A DNA stretch of 64,000 bases from positions 17,986,501 through 18,050,500 of the forward strand of contig JAZHRO010000024.1 in NCBI GenBank assembly GCA_037157565.1, given 5' to 3'. The position numbers and the translations under genes were made by a program. Below the pieces are notes generated by a model, which saw nothing but the letters and a program-made list of their open reading frames with translations, was not told where the DNA came from and searched no databases. Positions within the stretch are counted from its first letter, which is position 1. Each line of letters begins with the position of its first letter. This stretch comes from Thalassia testudinum. Its lineage: Eukaryota > Streptophyta > Magnoliopsida > Alismatales > Hydrocharitaceae. Of this stretch, positions 9,690-20,000 are shown piece after piece.

Positions 9690-11095
9690 TGATAACACCA
9701 CGCAAGGGGGTAGTAATTAGGTTGAATATGGCCCATCTTTAGAATAAAAGGCACAACATAAAGTAGAATAGGAGCATTGCATGCATCAAGTACCAAGATT
9801 GCTTATAAACTGTATTAATGGCCATTTGTGTAAAGCATTTGTCAAAGCAGGCCTCAGATGAGCAATCGGACCGCACGGATGGATTCAGGACGACGAACGG
9901 AGTCTAATGGACTCAAGATCGGCCAAATCCGACAACCGGAGCTCCCACAATGGGCCCAAGAAATCCTGACCGTTGATCTGGAGATCAACGGCCTAGAACG
10001 CGCCACGTCGCCCCGCCCCCGCCGCTCGCACGCCCCCAAGCCAGCCAAGGACGCATCTCGGCCGTTGATCTTCGATCGAACGGCCGAGATCCGCGCGCTC
10101 GCCCGCGGTCGCCGCGACAAAGCGCGGGCGTGGCGCAACGGTTAGCGCGCACGCCCGCGTCGCGGCGACGCGCGTTCGAATCGCGTGGAGCGGAAATCAA
10201 TTGCGAGCGAAGGACGCGGCAAAATTGAGCCGCGCGATCAGAAGCGAGCGGCTAGGATTGCGCCACGCGGCGCGACGACAGCACCCCACCTCCCACGTGC
10301 GCGCGCACGTCGGGCGAAAACGCGCGCGCGCACGTGTGCCCGAAGTGCGATCCTAGCGCAGGCGCGGGAGGATCTCAGCCGTCCGATCTTCAATCGGACG
10401 GCTCTCGTTCGACATCCACAGATCGCGCCTGAAGAGAGAGAGGGGCGGGCGGCTGACCAGCGGCAGAAGGCCTTCACCGACGTATCTGGAAGCGGTTTTA
10501 GCGACGTTCTGGATGTCGCTAAAGCACATTCTTCTTTTAGGAAGCCCTTAACTCTATTTAAACCCCCTTCTACCACCATTCAAGGCATCCTCTCCCACTT
10601 GCAACTACTCCACTCCTCTCCTAGCTAGTCTTAGGCACTCTTGTAATCGCCGGAGACGACGAGCCACCGACGGAGCCTCCTCCACCGCCGTGGCTGCCTC
10701 GTCGCTCTCCACTCTCTCTCTACGTCTCTCTCTCTCTTTTAAGCTTTCATTTACTTTTGTTGAAGCATGTATTTAATATTGTAAACCATGAACTATGAAT
10801 GCATGTTTAATGAAATTATTTTCCATTTAGCTGCCATTTTAATTTCTTTTTAAAGTTCATGATCAAAACCAAGAGCTTTCTAACCCTAAACTCTCTCTAT
10901 CTCTCGCTTTTCAAAACCGTCTCTTTCGCAAGCAAAACTCCACCTTTTTCGTGACAACAAGTGGTAAACAAAATCCGATTTCCACGCCTCCCTGAGATCG
11001 ACACTCGGACTCACCTCCGTTTACTTCTTTTAAAACCGACGTATCAAGTGCAACTATAACGACACCTCTTAACACACACGCACGAAGGCACGTCA
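9690..11095 (+). repeat. 3' LTR of the composite element
   Basis: A direct copy of 4089-5468 with scattered substitutions. It carries a longer GC-rich alternating stretch (about 10295-10345), which makes it 26 bp longer. The same tRNA-like module, hairpin, TATA-like box (about 10555) and U5 motif (10988-11002) are present. Confidence 0.9.
10124..10193 (+). other. tRNA-like module in LTR U3 (copy 2)
   Basis: Same architecture as the copy at 4523: A box TGGCGCAACGG at 10131-10141, D stem intact, and T loop TTCGAAT at 10175-10181 with a GCGCG/CGCG(T) stem. One T-stem base differs from copy 1, leaving a G-T pair. Confidence 0.6.
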
Positions 11096-11313
11096 GTTTT
11101 TGGCGCCGTTGCCGGGGAGGCAACGGATTTGTTTTATCACCTCCATTCCACCTTCATTCTCATATCGTCTAATGCCCTATTTTCCTTTTTACTTGACGGT
11201 TGCAGGAATTCGGCGCATGGACGGCGAAGCGACGCATTCCACTATGGTAGCAAGGAAGTAGACGCCTCGAGGACCGATAGTGAGTACTCTCTCTCTCATT
11301 GTTTGCTTGCGTG
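11096..11313 (+). repeat. Second PBS and leader copy behind the 3' LTR
   Basis: It repeats 5469-5686, including the tRNA-Asp-type PBS (11101-11118), almost base for base. A normal element ends at its 3' LTR, so this extra leader shows an aberrant cDNA or tandem arrangement. It stops at GCGTG (11309-11313), where the inverted LTR begins. Confidence 0.85.
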
Positions 11314-11916
11314 GGAGGTGGGCACTGTCGTCGCGCCGCGTGGCGCAATCCTAGCTGCTCGCTTCTGATCGCGCGGCTCAATTTTGCCACACCCTTCGCT
11401 CGCAATTGATTTCCGCTCCGCGCGATTCGAACGCACGTCGCCGCGACACGGGCGTGCGCGCTAACCGTTGCACCACGCCCGCGCTTTGTCGCGGCGACCG
11501 CGAGCGAGCGCGCGGATCTCGACCGTTCGATCGAAGATCAACGGCCGAGATGCGTCCTTGGCTGGCTTGGGGGCGTGCGAGCGGCGGGGGCGGGGCGACG
11601 TGGCGCGTTCTAGGCCGTTGATCTCCAGATCAACGGTCAGGATTTCTTGGGCCCATTGTGGGAGCTCCGGATGTCGGATTTGGCCGATCTTGAGTCCGTT
11701 AGACTCCGTTCGTCGTCCTGAATCGATCCATGCGGTCCGATTGCTCATCTGAGACCTGCTTTGACAAATGCTTTGCACAAATGGCCATTAATACAGTTTA
11801 TAAGCAATCTTGGTACTTGATGCATGCAATGCTCCTATTCTACTTTATGTTGTGCCTTTTATTCTAAAGATGGGTCATATTCAACCTAATTACTACCCCC
11901 TTGCGTGGTGTTATCA
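11314..11916 (-). repeat. Inverted partial LTR (U3 only)
   Basis: Reverse complement of the first approximately 600 bp of the LTR (4089 to about 4690), ending exactly at the U3 terminus GGTGTTATCA. At its inner junction the leader GCGTG and the LTR sequence CACGC are complementary, so about 5 bp of microhomology is shared there. Confidence 0.85.
11413..11482 (-). other. tRNA-like module in inverted U3 (copy 3)
   Basis: Minus-strand A box TGGTGCAACGG (11465-11475) and T loop TTCGAAT (11425-11431). One D-stem pair is now T-G, which is still a wobble pair, so the arm is preserved. Confidence 0.55.
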
Positions 11917-11921
11917 GCGAG
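11917..11921. other. Target-site duplication GCGAG of the composite element
   Basis: GCGAG at 4084-4088 directly precedes TGATAACACC, and the same pentamer at 11917-11921 directly follows GGTGTTATCA. Confidence 0.8.
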
Positions 11922-12709
11922 GGCTGCCTTGCGTCCTGGGGAGTCTGACCTGGGCGAAGCGAGGCTGCAGCTGCATGCGGAAGCAGCTCCTTCTGCACAG
12001 CAATGGCGGCGGAGGACGGGTGACCTGTTCACAGCAAAACGGCCTCTCGGCCTAATCAGAAGGTGCAGAGAGCTTCGCCAGAGTGCGGCGAAGCTCGTGC
12101 GGGTGGTGGCGAGGCGTGGGGCGGCGTGCAAGGGCTTCCCTAGGTCGGACTGTGGCTGGGGGAATGGGTTTGTTCGGGGGGTCTGCAAGTGGCGAGTGGC
12201 GGGAAATGGAGGGGCAGAAGAGGATCAGGGTGAGGAGGCGGAGGTTCTGTGAGGGTCGGCGAGTCGTGTGGGGTGGTGGAATGACGGGAGCGAGTCGCCG
12301 GAGGATGGCCGAAGGTGGAGAAGGTGAGGGTGATTAGGTGCGGTCGAGAGGTAATTAGATAAAAATAGCAGGGGAAAAGAGAGAGAGGAGGCAGGCAAGT
12401 AGTTCTAACCTAGTTGTAGAGACGAAGGGGACGAAGAGGCTGCCGGCTCGTACCTACCGGAGCTGGAGAAGAGATGCCCAGTGGGGGAGGACGGCGGCGA
12501 CGACGGGGCTGAAGCAGCGCGCGCCAGTATTGCGCGACACAGAGGAGAATCAGGAAGAAGTCTCTACTGCTGGTATTGCGGCAGAGCGAAGAGAAGGAGG
12601 AGGAGGAACCGCCGGAGCTGGTGGGCATCTGCCGGAGTGGGAAGAGAGGAAAGTTGTGGGGGTTTTCTCCGTCAGAACCGAGCTCCGAAGAACGGCGGAG
12701 CGACGGGGG

Positions 12710-12717
12710 TATTTATA
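12710..12717 (-). promoter_or_regulatory. TATA box of the solo LTR
   Basis: The minus strand reads CCCCTATAAATACCCC, a strong TATA context, within the second part of the solo LTR. It sets the LTR orientation and predicts a transcript start about 30 bp downstream (near 12680) on the minus strand. Confidence 0.65.
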
Positions 12718-13639
12718 GGGGCAGAACCAGAGAGGAGGGCGGAGGGAGACGACGTGTCTCCCTCGCCGGAGGACGGATACCCATACCGTCCCTGTGTTCG
12801 CACGGCTGGTATGGGTGGTTGCAGCCATCAAGGGGGTGTTCCTGCGACGGCTGACGACGCAGGGCACCCCCATTTGACTTGGCAGGCTCCCTCCCTTACC
12901 CTGCGCGGCGTCATGCTCCGCGCAAGGTCGCCGGAGCATGGTGCTGCTCAGGTTTTGCAGGAGGGACCTGAACGCAAAGAACGAAGGAGAGTTAGGGGTC
13001 AAAATGTGAGGGTTCAAGAGTTGAGGGCCAAAAAGTAAATATATGAGGACCAAAGTGTAAAGTTGGTCAAGAAGGTTTCTTCTTAGGCTCAAGTTTTTAT
13101 ACATGATGAATTAGGACCTAAGGAATCTGATGGTGAATTTTATTTCTAGATTAAACCTTGTTTGACTGGTCAATTTATGCAAAAACCCAAATTAAGTTGT
13201 TAATTGGGCATGGTTCTCAATGTAGGTCAAAATGGGTTCCTAAGGCCAGATTGAAGGTTCTAAACCCTAGAGATTATTTTTCTATGAATTTTAGAGGATT
13301 TATTCTATTTTTAATTTGCCTCGAACCACGTGAATTGAGTGGGTTTGTTTTAGGATTACAGATTATCATTTAGTTCCTTGGAATTGCTGTAGCCCTTATT
13401 GGATCAGATCATCCCACTTTCCTTCTTATTAGGTTGTTTTGACCTATGTTTGGACCCTGAGTTACCCTGTTTTCAGATTGGATTGGTGAAATTACATTTT
13501 TACCCCTCAGTTTCTGTTTTCTTTGCAAACTCAGAATCTCTCTGAGCCAAGCCTTTCTAAGGTTATGTAGGAGCTTTTTCCTGCAAATCAGGGTTAAATG
13601 GTGCTAGTTTAGAGCTCATGATGAGGTTCTCATCAGTTC

Positions 13640-14664
13640 TTCATAAGCTTCTAATAATTCTTCAAAAGAGAAATCAAGGTTTACCTCATTGTCCGTATCT
13701 TCCATAGTTGCTGCCAAACATCCTATTTACTTGCTTTTAAAACTCTCCTCTTCTTCTTCTTAACTTCTTTTGTGTCTTTCCTTTTGTCTTCCTTCTCCTT
13801 ATTCATAAGGCAATCCTTTCGCAAGTAGCCCTTCTTCTTGCACTCATAACAAATAATATTAGAAGAAATTTTATTTACTTGCTTACCATATTTCTTGTGG
13901 AATTTCTGGAATTTCCTAGTGAGCATTTCCATCTCCTCGTCTTCAGATTCTGATGTTATTGAGTCTGAGTCCTCCTTGATTTCTCTAAAAGCAATGCTTT
14001 TCTTCTTGCTTGTCGCCTTCTCCTCGTTCTTCTTGATATTCTCTAATTGGACCTCATATGCCATGAGGCTTCTAATTAGATCATCCAAGGAGAGAGTAGA
14101 AAGATCTTTTGCCTCTTGGATGGCTGGGGTCTTTGGAGACCAATCGCTTGTAAGAGATCTCAAGATCTTCCTTACATGCTACTCCTCTTTCAACTTGACT
14201 CCTAGGTTCTTCATGGGGTTAACAATTTCCCCAAACCTCGTATACATATCCTTGATTGTTTCGCCTTTTCCCATCCTGAAACACTCATAATTTTCTATTA
14301 GAATAGAGATACGAGTTTCCTTTACCTTGTTTGTACCTTCGTAGGCGACCTCGAGAGTGTTCCATATCTCAAATGCTAACTCGCACGCTGAGATGCGGTT
14401 GAATTCCTCCTTCGATAATGCACAATATAGTGCATTCATCGCCCTCATGTTGCTCACGATGGTTTTCTTCTGATCCGTTGTCCACGCAACTCCTTCTTGT
14501 GGCTCCGGATCTAAGTATTTTTCTTGAATGAGGGTCCAAGCCTCCTCATCCATTGCTTTGAGGAAGACTCGCATCCTCCTCTTCCAATACCCGTAGTCCG
14601 TCCCATCGAAATAGGGAGGATGGGTTGATGATTGTCCTTCGGTGTGCCTTGAGGTCGATGCCAT
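13640..14664 (-). pseudogene. gag: Ty1/copia gag gene (broken)
   Basis: The minus-strand ATG at 14664 lies 35 bp inside the PBS. Residues 1-161 match the copia gag-polypeptide N-terminus (the YFDGTDYGYWK motif is typical of UBN2/gag domains). An in-frame TAG at about 14179 (probably once CAG) interrupts it, then the same frame continues from 14163. A zinc knuckle follows as CYECKKKGYLRKDC, in which the essential histidine is tyrosine, an H-to-Y change compatible with C-to-T decay. A frameshift near 13720 is followed by an acidic linker, which leads into the solo-LTR insertion at 13635 and resumes at 3087. No pol follows. Confidence 0.8.
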
Positions 14665-14698
14665 CGCGAGTAAGAGTTTTTACTTCTTCTCGCTACCC

Positions 14699-14710
14699 GC
14701 TCCGATACCA
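14699..14710 (-). other. Copia primer-binding site, initiator tRNA-Met type
   Basis: The minus strand reads TGGTATCGGAGC, one mismatch from the standard plant TGGTATCAGAGC, two bases from the LTR end at 14713. It fixes the element's direction. Confidence 0.85.
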
Positions 14711-14712
14711 CT

Positions 14713-16220
14713 TGATAGGATCTAAAATATAGGATATGGCTATCTACGCACACAAACACTTAAGCACAAAATCAGTAATAACAAGATAATTTGCACAATC
14801 AATCAAACCACAGAAAATTGACACAATATGTATAGTGGTTCCCCCCCTTGGGTACTCTACTACCTAAGCCTCCCAGCTTAGGATTTTTAACCCGATTCCC
14901 TCAACTCCGAGGAAATCAATTTACTAAATCGAGGTAATTAACGAGTTACCTCAACCTAAGTACAATAACGAGTTTGTTACAACCTAACGAGCAAATGCTC
15001 AAGAACAAATGAAATACAGGTGTAAGAAAGAAAGATCTTACAATTAGAACCTAAGCCTCTCAACAAATGTAAATATAATGTTACCAATTTGAGAGCCTAG
15101 AATGAAAGTGAATGCCTTGCCAACGAGCAAATGCTCAAGAACAAATAAAATACAGGTGTAAGAACGAAAGATCTTACAATTAGAACCTAAGCCTCTCAAC
15201 AAATGTAAATATAATGTTACCAATTTGAGAGCCTAGAATGAAAGTGAATGCCTTGACAATGTGTAAAGAAATCACGTTGATGTGCTTGCAAAACCGTAGA
15301 GAGATTGATAGCAGCAAACTATTCCTTCTTCTTTCTCTCTTGAAAATATGGTGGAAATTTGAAATATAGCTCTAGATTTTTTCTTCTCTATTTCTCATGT
15401 GCAAACTAAGGGTCCAAGGGTTTATTTATAGAGTTAGGACCTTAGTGGGTCGTCTACTAGACGTTAGGGTTTAAATCTCAATGTTCACATTATCAAAATT
15501 AATATTCCAGCCATTCTATTTTGGACCAACGGCTAGCTGGTACCGGTACTAAAGTACTTGTACCAGTACTAGCAGCTCACTGCCACCAGTACATGAGTCT
15601 TGGTATCGGTACTCATGATTGGTACCGGTACTTGTGACTCCCAGGTTTGAAATTCCTTGGGCATAGTAACCTACCTGTACCGGTACTCATCATGGGTACC
15701 GGTACTTGTAAGGTTCAGGCCAGAATTAAGGCTTCAACCTGTGGCCAACATGTACCGGTACTCATGGTTGGTACCGATACTTGTTGTTCACAATTTGAGA
15801 TGAATTCTCAAACCTGTGCCTTACAAATATCAGTACTGATGAATAGTACCAGTATTTGCTTACAAGTACCTGCTTTAAGTAGTTTAATTCATTACGTACT
15901 TTGAAAATGTTCGCAATATAAATCCTAATTTATCTCTAATTGATTTTATGATCTAAGTTATAATTCTTTTGTTAAGAGGCATATACAATCTATAAATAAA
16001 AAATCTAAACTAGAAACACTAAAGGTCGAAGATGATCTTCTCCTCCTCAATTCTTCCTTTACATCTTGCCTCCTTATCATGATCTTCTCCTTTTCATCAA
16101 GCCTCCATCATTTCCTGTTTGCCTTGCTTCTTCACCTAAATCTGAAAGAACTCAATTGCAAACATTAATCCATAATAATTTTATTAACAACAAAACAAGA
16201 TGTGGAACAAGGTTCCAACA
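14713..16220 (-). repeat. 5' LTR of Ty1/copia element (minus strand)
   Basis: Its plus-strand ends are TGATAGGATC and GGTTCCAACA (minus strand TGTTGGAACC...GATCCTATCA). A 136-bp tandem duplication (14987-15122 and 15123-15258) is absent from the other LTR, so it arose after insertion. The minus-strand TATA box is at about 15421-15431. The palindrome array occupies about 15537-15875. The base after the LTR starts AGAGG, but no matching duplication survives on the left side. Confidence 0.88.
15537..15875. repeat. GTACCGGTAC palindrome array (second LTR)
   Basis: Same array as at 1636-1975. Several units are better preserved here, for example two perfect sites around 15625 and 15700. Degeneration differs between the two LTRs. 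Confidence 0.75.
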
Positions 16221-17429
16221 AGAGGGAAAGAGAGTTGCAGAGAAGACAGAATATGTCTGGAGTTGATGGAAGAGAGAGGTTCTAAGTGGATACTTCAACT
16301 GGGGAGGCCGTAGGCCTTCTTTTATATCTTTGTTGAAGGGCAAAAAGGGTAGTTCAGCCCTTAATCTTGTGCAACAACCCCTTGGCTAATCAGATTCGTT
16401 GATCGGGAGATCAACATCTCTGATTTGGCCTAAAAATAACCTTCAAAAGGCCTTCTATGCTCGGATTCATTCTGGTGGCGACACATGGCACGTTGTGCAC
16501 CCTCAGATCCTCATCACATAGCTCCAACTCTCCCGCGCCTTCGCCGCATGCCTTCAAATCCCGCCTCATCGTCAGTCGTCTGATCTCAAATCCTACGTAC
16601 GCTTCTCGCACCTTCCTGATCTCGCAACAACCCGCACAATCGCGCGTCCCGCCCACGGTGCGCTCTGATCACACCACGTGGCGCGCTATGTGCCATCAAA
16701 TCGCGCAATTCCACTTGCACGTGCCCGCCCGCCGATGCCGCATCAATTTTTCGCAGCGTAGGGCTCGAACCCGCATCCCATGCTTACGTGCGCTCGTGCG
16801 AGCCAATGTGCTGCGCAAACTGTTTATCATAAATACTTACTTGTTTATATTTATTCTGATCTAATATGGGTGGCGACGTGGTGCACCCGTGGCCATTGGA
16901 TGAAGATCCAATGGCCTACGCTGGGAGTAGAGGTGCCTTCAAGAGTTGGGGGTGTGGCGAGGGGCGGCTGCAATGGTGCCACGTGGCACCATCGTGGCCA
17001 TCCGTTCTTCTTCTCTTTATATCTGATGACATAAGCCTCCAATTAAGTTGATTTCTGCACCGTTGGACTGCAAACGTCGATTCAGAGCCATCCGTGCGGT
17101 TGGATTTGTCATCTGAGGTCCGGATCTTTGCCCTTTGGCTCCATGATCTCCATTCTTCTATGGACTATGCACGATGCTCTGGTTGTCTGATAGGGATGAT
17201 TTCGGAAGCATTGAACTCTCGTCGTCGTTTCGATCAGATCTGTCGGGTCTGATCTAACATCTATGGCTTCGAATTATCTGTGATTAAAATCATCTCTCTT
17301 TTCGGCCATAAAATGATGATATTATCTATATGACTAATAAAGTAACTAGTATGTGAATTACGATGCTTATGCATGCATTGACTCAAAGTTATACTAGAAT
17401 CTAGCTCAATTCAGGTGTTTTAGGTTACA
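16221..17429 (-). repeat. Truncated LTR fragment, minus strand
   Basis: It is cut at the left by the copia insertion. On the minus strand it carries, in LTR order, a segment resembling the U3 of the solo LTR at 50700 (shared CAGATGACAAATCC / AACCGCACGG pieces and a short CATTGGATC hairpin), a tRNA-like module (16751-16816), and a TATA box GATATAAAA (16320-16328). Positions 16221-16520 match 246-545. A possible LTR start (minus strand TGTAACCTAAAAC) lies at 17429. No coding frame is supported. Confidence 0.5.
16751..16816 (-). other. tRNA-like module in LTR U3 (copy 4)
   Basis: On the minus strand the first and last seven bases (GCGCAGC and GCTGCGA) pair at six of seven positions, like an acceptor stem. 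GGGTTCGAGCCC is a full B box with a T-arm stem, and CAGCACATTGG resembles an A box. The distance between acceptor and T arm is about six bases short of a normal tRNA, and the D arm is irregular, so it is degenerate. Confidence 0.5.
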
Positions 17430-18320
17430 TGATTGCTGTGCAATCATCCACTTGTCGCGACCATCTTCCTCAGCTAGGAGAAAGGGCCAAAAACCTCTTC
17501 TCTCCTTTCCTCAGCCAAGCTCCAACCTCAGCTCCGGCGACTGCCTTCCTCGTCCTCCCACAGCCTCTTAATAGTCAAATTGAGAGCGCCTCTTTCTTCC
17601 TTGTCTTGTTCCACGCCTGGTGGACCAAAGCTAGGGCTTCCTAACCTCGTCGTCGTCGTCGCCTCTCCCTCTAAAGTCTTCACCTTCTTCGACATCGACC
17701 AATCACAACCGATGCCAATTCCTCATCCCCTTTATCCCTTAGCTAGGTAGTCTTCTTCCTTTCCCTCTCCTAATCCTTTCCAACCTTTTCCAACTCCAAT
17801 TCAACCGACATATCACCTCTTTCCCCTTCGTCATCCCCGCCTCCGGGGTAGCTCCGTCGGGCTTGCCACGCCTCACCGCACCACCAAACCACCCCGCATC
17901 ACTTCCAAAAGAATCGCCTCACCTCCCTCATCAAAACCCCTCAACCAATTTCACCATTTGTTCCCTCCTTCACGCCACCGGACAAACCCACCGTCCGCGG
18001 CCCTAACAACCACCGTCGGCCACTCCACTGCACCTCGCACCAAATTGCACCCACCATTACCTTCACCACACCACGGCAAAGGTCATCGACAATCTAATTA
18101 GGCCATAGGCCATACTTCTCTTGCAGGTCAATCTCGCCATCACCGGTCATCTCCCTCGTCGCCGTCACCGACTATCTCACCGCCAATGGTCTCACATCCA
18201 CGGGCAATCGACGCAGCTTGACTTCCCAATAAAACCTGCATTCTCAATTGGACGAAGAACGCTTGCAAAGCAGCTCAATTGCAAAGAGATTCCAGCAGCT
18301 ATCTTACGCGAAGCAGCTGA
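17430..18320. other. Intergenic, no gene recognised
   Basis: C-rich, low-complexity sequence with CCTCACC/CACCACC-like repeats (17640-18200). Short open frames are Pro/Ser/Thr-rich and have no recognisable domain. Confidence 0.5.
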
Positions 18321-18328
18321 CACTGATA

Positions 18329-18370
18329 GTGCCACATTGTAAAGAAAGGAGGGGCTCAACGCGTATAAAT
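18329..18370 (+). promoter_or_regulatory. Candidate snRNA-type promoter (USE plus TATA), second copy
   Basis: GTGCCACATTG (18329-18339) matches RTCCCACATCG at 9 of 11 positions, and TATAAAT (18364-18370) follows after exactly 24 bp, as in the minus-strand copy at 3943-3984. About 40 bp downstream both share GGGGTGAGGTCCCTCAC, and both continue to a TACCCGATTACCCG stretch. The two loci are therefore diverged copies of one sequence, in opposite orientation. This copy is outside any complete LTR I can define. Confidence 0.35.
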
Positions 18371-20000
18371 TGAAATTTTGCTAAGGGCTTACTACCTCGA
18401 CACGGAGGGGTGAGGTCCCTCACTCAGCCCTTTCACTCCTCACTCATCACCACACTAGGTGAGCCTAGACCCATGACCTTGCTACCCGTATACCCGATTA
18501 CCCGCATAAACCTAAGCTCAATTCTGAGAAGGGAAGAGGAGAAAATCTGAGGAGGGTATGGGTGTGGGTTTTACACTGTTCATACCTCAAAATTTGTGCC
18601 TTCACGCCTAACACTTAGGCATTTCTGAGGTTGAGTTGTGCCTTACTGAAGGCCTTGTGCCTTGGCTGTGCTCTGAGCAGATAAGGCGTTTGTGCCTTGC
18701 TTGTGTCGTCTAATATGATACTGTGGATTTATTTGAGACATACTACTATTGGAAATTTTGGCTTGATTGAAGAATTTGAGATATTCACGATTTGAGCTTA
18801 ATGTGGGGATATAATTGGTGATTTAAATCACCATTGTTTTAAGCTCTTCTACCTTTTACCCCTCTATTTCTGAGATACAATTTGGGTTATTTTTGCATAC
18901 AATTTGATCATTGATATTCATTGCATATCCTTGTTCTTGTACTCATTATTTCTAAATTGATATTAGTGTGTGAATTCCATATTTGCTCCATGCGAACGAT
19001 CTTGGACTCATTTCTTATTTTCAACCACCGTTATAAATTTAAATGCTGTAAAAGCGCTTTCGTTGACTATACTACGACGCAAGCATCTCTTCCCTTAAAC
19101 TCGACTCAAAATGCATTCACCACTACCTCCTGGCGCAAGCCTCTCTGGAGGCGGCAACGGCGAAGCAGAGCGGCTTATTCTAGATATGCTTGAAGAGGAA
19201 GTTGACCCTGAGGGGCTATTAGGGAGTTGAGTCTCGACGAGGCCATCATCGGAGGACACGATTGGTCACCCTTGAGGAGGTTATCCCTTCCTCGATCGCC
19301 GCAGCTGCAGCGCTGCCGCCATCAGCGCTACCAGCAGGAAGGAGCCTCCCCCCACAGTGGCGGTAGAGAAGAGGTCGAAGCTGTTGTCGATTGACATCAC
19401 CCCATGGTTGTCAAGGGAGAGCGAGAGCTGTCTTGCAGGGACACCAACGACTTGGCTGATGAGAGATCGGAGCTTCCTAGGGTACAATTTGCGGCTGACG
19501 GTGACTCACCTAAGGTCGATCTCACAACCACCACCAAAGAATACCATCAATGGCAGCGTGGTTTGCTACTTGTTGTCGTCACGAGAAACAAATCTGCTTA
19601 TATTAATAGAGATGTGGTGTGCATGTAGGGAGGCGTGCAACAATAGTGAAAGGAGAGGAAAAAGAAGATAGGAGAGATTCGAAGAGGAGAGAGCCTCTCC
19701 GGCTCGCCCGAGGCCGACAATGCCATCGGAGGGCCTTGTCCCTCTAGGTTTTTTTCTCTTCTAAATCGTAGACTATCAAGATCAGTGGTTCTGATATCAT
19801 ATAAAAAATTTTAGGGAAAAATGAATTCTTCTTATTATTCAAATGTAGAAGCCCTAACCTTTTTTACATAGAGAATCAAAAAGCATACATGAAAAATCCA
19901 CTGTAACTTTAAAATAGTAAATATCTCGGCTGATTTCAAGGTGTTTTCAAAGGACATACGATGGTGTTAACTTTTGGGTAATGATTTTTTCAAGTTGTTT
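18371..20000. other. Intergenic, diverged LTR-like then unknown
   Basis: 18371-18580 resembles the 3680-3940 part of the solo LTR read on the minus strand. Beyond about 18600 I see no match to other parts of the window. 19130-19750 is GC-richer with short open frames on both strands but no recognised domain. Confidence 0.4.

Larger units (their letters stand above)
4089..11916 (+). mobile_element. Composite non-autonomous Ty3/gypsy-like element with two U3 ends
   Basis: The order is: LTR (4089-5468), PBS and internal region (5469-9689), LTR (9690-11095), a second PBS/leader copy (11096-11313), and an inverted partial LTR (11314-11916). The left end begins TGATAACACC and the right end finishes GGTGTTATCA, so both ends are U3 starts. 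The pentamer GCGAG flanks the unit on both sides (4084-4088 and 11917-11921), so it looks like one integration event. It has no gag, protease, reverse transcriptase or integrase domain. The tRNA-Asp-type PBS and the sequence after the ORF place it near Tat/Athila elements. Confidence 0.85.
3093..13635 (-). mobile_element. Solo LTR (about 2.7 kb), minus strand, interrupted
   Basis: The outer ends are TG (3093) and CA (13635), flanked by GTTCT at 3088-3092 and 13636-13640. The host copia reading frame resumes exactly across the insertion. Excluding the nested element (4089-11916), the parts are 3093-4088 and 11922-13635. The minus orientation is supported by a TATA box at 12710-12717 and by a U5-like motif CTCCCTGAGTTCGAC on the minus strand (3206-3220). 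The same type of motif lies about 100-130 bp before the LTR end in the element at 4089 (5360-5374) and the solo LTR at 50700 (52338-52352). No PBS, PPT or coding domain is present, so a solo LTR from a Tat/Athila-like family is the best reading. Confidence 0.75.

Noticed and set aside
19281..19487. Minus-strand frame with one hydrophobic segment near its end
   Set aside because: It is short, lacks a start codon and known domain, and no supporting neighbouring exon was found.
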